Positions 7,263-8,947 of a stretch of DNA of 8,947 bases are shown here, one piece after another. Within the stretch, counting starts at the first letter, position 1, and each line of letters opens with the position of its first letter. A model generated the notes under the pieces. It was not told the DNA's origin. It was given only the letters and a program-made list of their open reading frames with translations, and did not search any database. The position numbers were made by a program, and so were the translations under genes. Where the stretch lies: NCBI GenBank assembly GCA_017437345.1, contig JAFSBJ010000091.1, forward strand, positions 1-8,947. The letters are read 5' to 3'. This DNA comes from Clostridia bacterium. Lineage in GTDB: Bacteria > Bacillota_A > Clostridia > UMGS1810.

Positions 7263-7284
7263 AAGGCTGCTAAAAAGCAGCCTT
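7263..7284 (-). terminator. Terminator of the aldolase gene
   Basis: AAGGCTGC (7263-7270) pairs with GCAGCCTT (7277-7284) across a 6-base loop, 13 bases after the aldolase stop. On the minus strand it is followed by GCAAATTTTTTAAT. It isolates the gene as a single-gene transcript. Confidence 0.87.
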
Positions 7285-7297
7285 ACATACCTTAAAA

Positions 7298-7942
7298 TTA
7301 TTTGCCTCTTGCAATTCTAATGTTTTCAACAAATTTTTTGGCAGTTTCTGTGATGAGTTCATAGTTACCTGTTGCAGCGCCTTTTGTTAATGCACCGCCT
7401 GCGCCAACAGCTACAACACCTGCTTTAATCCATTCGCCAACATTATCGGCATCAACACCACCTGTGGGCATTATATTTGCCTGAGGAATAGGACCTTTGA
7501 TAGCTTTAACCATTCCGGGGCCAAATGCATCACCGGGGAAAAGTTTTATAATATCACAGCCAAGCTCTAATGCTCTTACAACATCATGGATTGTCATGCA
7601 ACCGGGCATACAGGGAATTGCATATCTGTTGCAAAGCTTGATTGTTTCTTCGTCAAAATAAGGGCTTACGATATACTGAGCACCTGAAAGAATAGCAATA
7701 CGAGCTGTTTCGGCATCAAGAACTGTGCCTGCACCTAGGATGATATCATTATCGCTATAGTGATTTGAGAGTTCTTCTATAACCTTATGAGCCTTGGGAA
7801 CAGTAAATGTCATTTCAATAGCAGGAACACCGCCGGCAATACATGCATCGGTGATTTTCATTGCTTTTTCTGCATTTTCTGCTCTTACAACAGCAACGAT
7901 ACCAACATCTTTTATTCATTGAATTACAGTTTGTTTATCCAT
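7298..7942 (-). CDS. eda: KDPG/KHG aldolase, interrupted by an in-frame TGA at codon 9
   Basis: The encoded aldolase splits 2-keto-3-deoxy-6-phosphogluconate (or 4-hydroxy-2-oxoglutarate) into pyruvate and an aldehyde, a late step of sugar-acid catabolism. From the ATG at 7942 the frame spans 214 codons, the normal length. Catalytic Glu43 (PAIEMTF) and Schiff-base Lys133 (DIIKLFPGDAFG) are present, as are GAGTVLD and MPTGGVDADN. The early stretch DVGIVAVVRAENAEKAM is also conserved and includes the family's conserved Arg (codon 20). However, codon 9 is TGA (7916-7918), between VIQ and IKDVG. Translation restarting at the next ATG (7861, codon 28) would give 187 aa lacking the first beta strand and that Arg. 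Promoter, ribosome binding site and terminator are intact, so loss of function, if real, is recent; a sequencing or strain variant is also possible. No other sugar-acid gene is nearby. Confidence 0.85.
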
Positions 7943-7949
7943 TTTTTTG

Positions 7950-7956
7950 CCTCCTT
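7950..7956 (-). promoter_or_regulatory. Ribosome binding site that decides the aldolase start
   Basis: AAGGAGG lies 7 bases before the ATG at 7942 and not before the ATG at 7861. It fixes the intended start upstream of the in-frame TGA, so the TGA is inside the gene and not in a leader. Confidence 0.88.
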
Positions 7957-7981
7957 GCAAAATTATGTTTTCTATGGTAGT

Positions 7982-8010
7982 ATTATAGCATATTGCCATT
8001 AATTTGTCAA
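7982..8010 (-). promoter_or_regulatory. Aldolase gene promoter, perfect consensus
   Basis: On the minus strand, TTGACA (8005-8010), a 17-base spacer and TATAAT (7982-7987) are a perfect sigma-A consensus. Transcription would start near 7975, giving a leader of about 33 bases. No operator-like palindrome overlaps it. Confidence 0.88.
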
Positions 8011-8063
8011 AGCCCAGATAAGATATTTTGGCAAATAAATACCATATTTTAATTATTTAAGTT

Positions 8064-8090
8064 TTGATATGGTTATTGTATAATTATAAT
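8064..8090 (+). promoter_or_regulatory. Candidate promoter upstream of the SLH-protein gene
   Basis: TTGATA (8064-8069) and TATAAT (8085-8090) are 15 bases apart, a short spacer. The -10 box ends two bases before the MITE-like element. A transcript from here would cross the whole element before reaching the ATG at 8395. No better promoter is seen between the element and the gene. Confidence 0.4.
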
Positions 8091-8092
8091 GT

Positions 8093-8119
8093 TAGCCATT
8101 GGAGTATTATCCGAACTCG
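8093..8119 (+). repeat. Left terminal inverted repeat
   Basis: Begins TAGCCATTGGAGTATTATCC and continues GAACTCG. It matches the reverse complement of 8342-8368 at 25 of 27 positions; the mismatches are T/C at position 15 and T/G at position 25. Confidence 0.9.
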
Positions 8120-8236
8120 TTTTGGAAATACAAATTTCCGATATAATTTCGTCAAAATACTCGGAAATATGTTCAATATTCCCTGCGTTTTTTCCTCATT
8201 CTATCATAAAATTTGTTATTTCTAAAATTCTGTGAA

Positions 8237-8341
8237 CCTCAAAGTCTTGAAAACAGTGATTTTTCAAGGCGAAAGCTTTTGGCAATACAAGGTATGGCGA
8301 AAGCGACAACGAAGAAAAAGCCTTTTTTCATGGCTTTGAGG
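8237..8341. repeat. Internal inverted and direct repeats of the element
   Basis: CCTCAAAG and CTTTGAGG bracket a segment holding an 8-bp perfect hairpin (CTTGAAAA/TTTTCAAG, 7-base loop), two copies of GGCGAAAGC (8268-8276 and 8296-8304) and a smaller hairpin AAAGCC/GGCTTT. The arrangement suggests a structured RNA or DNA module within the right half of the element. Confidence 0.7.
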
Positions 8342-8368
8342 CGCGTTCGGATAGTACTCCAATGGCTA
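8342..8368 (-). repeat. Right terminal inverted repeat
   Basis: On the minus strand it begins TAGCCATTGGAGTACTATCC and continues GAACGCG, pairing with 8093-8119. It ends 26 bases before the ATG of the SLH-protein gene. Confidence 0.9.
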
Positions 8369-8394
8369 CAAATCATATGAAAGGTTAAATACAA

Positions 8395-8947
8395 ATGAAG
8401 AAATCAATTTTTGCAATTATATGCTTACTTACACTTTTAATTTCTCTTATTCCCCCTTCAAGCAGTTTTGCATTTGAGCAAAACACAGCCAAGGATATTA
8501 ATTTCCATTGGGCAGAAAAAGAACTTGAGATGCTTAAATCTCTTGGAATAATGAATGGATATGGCGGGCTTATGATGCCTGATTCCAATATTACAAGAGG
8601 AGAATTTACTGCACTTATTGTGAGAGCTTTTGCAATTGAAGCAAAGGATGAAAGCCTGAAATTTTCTGATGTTCAAAAAGAGCATATATTCTTTAGTGAG
8701 ATAAACGCTGCACACACAAATGGCATCATTGGCGGCTTTCCAGACGGAAGCTTTAAGCCGGAAACAAACATAACAAGAGAGCAGATTATGCTTATTTTAT
8801 CAAGGCTTACAGATGACAAAAGCACAGAAATTGCAGTTTACAAAGATATTGGGAAAAATTACAGCTATATTAAGGAGCTTTCAAAGGTCAGCGCCGATGA
8901 TATAATCGGCGGATATCCGGATGGCTATTTTAAACCATATAACAACA
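8395..8947 (+). CDS. Secreted S-layer homology (SLH) domain protein, 3' end missing
   Basis: This is the first 184 codons of a cell-surface protein. Residues 1-26 are a signal peptide: MKKS, a hydrophobic core, then SSSFA with likely cleavage after Ala26. SLH repeats follow. Repeat one spans about residues 36-80 (HWAEKELEMLKSLGIMNGYG, ITRGEFTALIVRAF). Repeat two spans about 91-137 (FSDV, GIIGGFPDGSFKPETNITRE). Repeat three begins near 147 (YKDIGKN, IIGGYPDGYFKPYN) and is cut by the window end. SLH triplets typically bind pyruvylated secondary wall polymer and anchor S-layer proteins or surface enzymes; here they are N-terminal, so any catalytic or binding part lies downstream. The ATG at 8395 has GAAAGG at 8379-8384, 10 bases upstream. 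The gene starts 26 bases after the MITE-like element, so its promoter is in or beyond that element. Confidence 0.9.
   Translation, partial: MKKSIFAIICLLTLLISLIPPSSSFAFEQNTAKDINFHWAEKELEMLKSLGIMNGYGGLMMPDSNITRGEFTALIVRAFAIEAKDESLKFSDVQKEHIFFSEINAAHTNGIIGGFPDGSFKPETNITREQIMLILSRLTDDKSTEIAVYKDIGKNYSYIKELSKVSADDIIGGYPDGYFKPYNN

Larger units (their letters stand above)
8093..8368. mobile_element. MITE-like non-autonomous element, 276 bp
   Basis: The segment is bounded by 27-bp terminal inverted repeats differing at two positions. Both ends carry TA (TAGCC at the left, GGCTA at the right), which would fit a TA target duplication of the IS630/Tc1-mariner kind (inference). It has no transposase. Inside are several hairpins: 8124-8139, 8246-8268 and 8317-8337. 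An inner inverted repeat, CCTCAAAG (8237-8244) with CTTTGAGG (8334-8341), abuts the right terminal repeat. Read on the minus strand, one frame is open from about 8330 through the left end except for a TGA at 8196-8198. I do not recognise the family. It could instead be a structured intergenic repeat moved by an unrelated transposase. It explains most of the gene-free interval 7943-8394. Confidence 0.7.

Noticed and set aside
7916..7918. TGA read as tryptophan across the genome (alternative genetic code), or as selenocysteine, in the aldolase
   Set aside because: More than twenty Trp codons in the neighbouring genes are all TGG and rnfC ends at a sensible TGA, so a code change is unlikely. The position is not a known selenocysteine site, and I see no convincing SECIS-like hairpin just downstream.
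8041..8073. ACCATAT ... ATATGGT inverted repeat as an operator for the SLH gene
   Set aside because: Only 7-bp arms 19 bases apart in very AT-rich sequence; not distinguishable from chance.
8268..8304. Two GGCGAAAGC copies as the start of a CRISPR or iteron array
   Set aside because: Only two 9-base copies occur, inside a transposable-element-like segment, with no further units.
8385..8715. Minus-strand frames opposite the SLH-protein gene
   Set aside because: They are shadows of the + strand gene, which has a signal peptide, SLH motifs and a ribosome binding site; the minus frames have none.

Overview
The window is AT-rich, has strong AGGAGG-type ribosome binding sites, sigma-A-type promoters with 17-18 bp spacers, many T-run terminators, an Rnf operon in the order C-D-G-E-A-B and an SLH-domain surface protein. 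Together these suggest an anaerobic, low-GC Firmicute of the class Clostridia, probably a fermentative or gut-type species. Genus cannot be decided from this sequence.

Positions 1-4435 (+) hold an Rnf operon: rnfC (5' end outside the window), then rnfD, rnfG, rnfE, rnfA and rnfB, overlapping or nearly abutting and closed by a strong hairpin terminator at 4439-4473. The encoded complex moves electrons between reduced ferredoxin and NAD+ and pumps Na+ or H+ across the membrane. Both covalent-FMN motifs (SGAT in RnfD and RnfG), the paired membrane cysteines of RnfA/RnfE and the iron-sulfur ligands of RnfC and RnfB are present.

Positions 4474-7942 (-) run in the opposite direction. In transcription order they hold an eda-type aldolase gene, tRNA-Arg(ACG), a TetR-family regulator and a Na+/proline symporter gene (putP). 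Beyond putP lies a small, apparently frameshifted ORF that shares the bidirectional terminator with rnfB. Each unit has its own recognisable promoter, and all but tetR have a clear separate terminator. A 25-bp perfect inverted repeat between tetR and putP covers the putP -35 box and is the obvious candidate operator; it could also end tetR transcription. PutP would consume a Na+ gradient that an Rnf pump could supply, which is a functional but not a transcriptional link.

The aldolase gene has a consensus promoter and ribosome binding site, but an in-frame TGA interrupts it at codon 9. It is therefore a candidate recent pseudogene, a sequence variant, or a case of readthrough or re-initiation.

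Positions 8093-8368 hold a 276-bp MITE-like element with 27-bp terminal inverted repeats that match at 25 of 27 positions. It ends in TA at both sides and has internal hairpins and no transposase. It sits between a candidate promoter and the start of a secreted SLH-domain protein gene (8395 to the window end, incomplete). No complete new multi-gene system was seen. The most unusual items are the MITE-like element, the interrupted aldolase and the long palindrome at putP.
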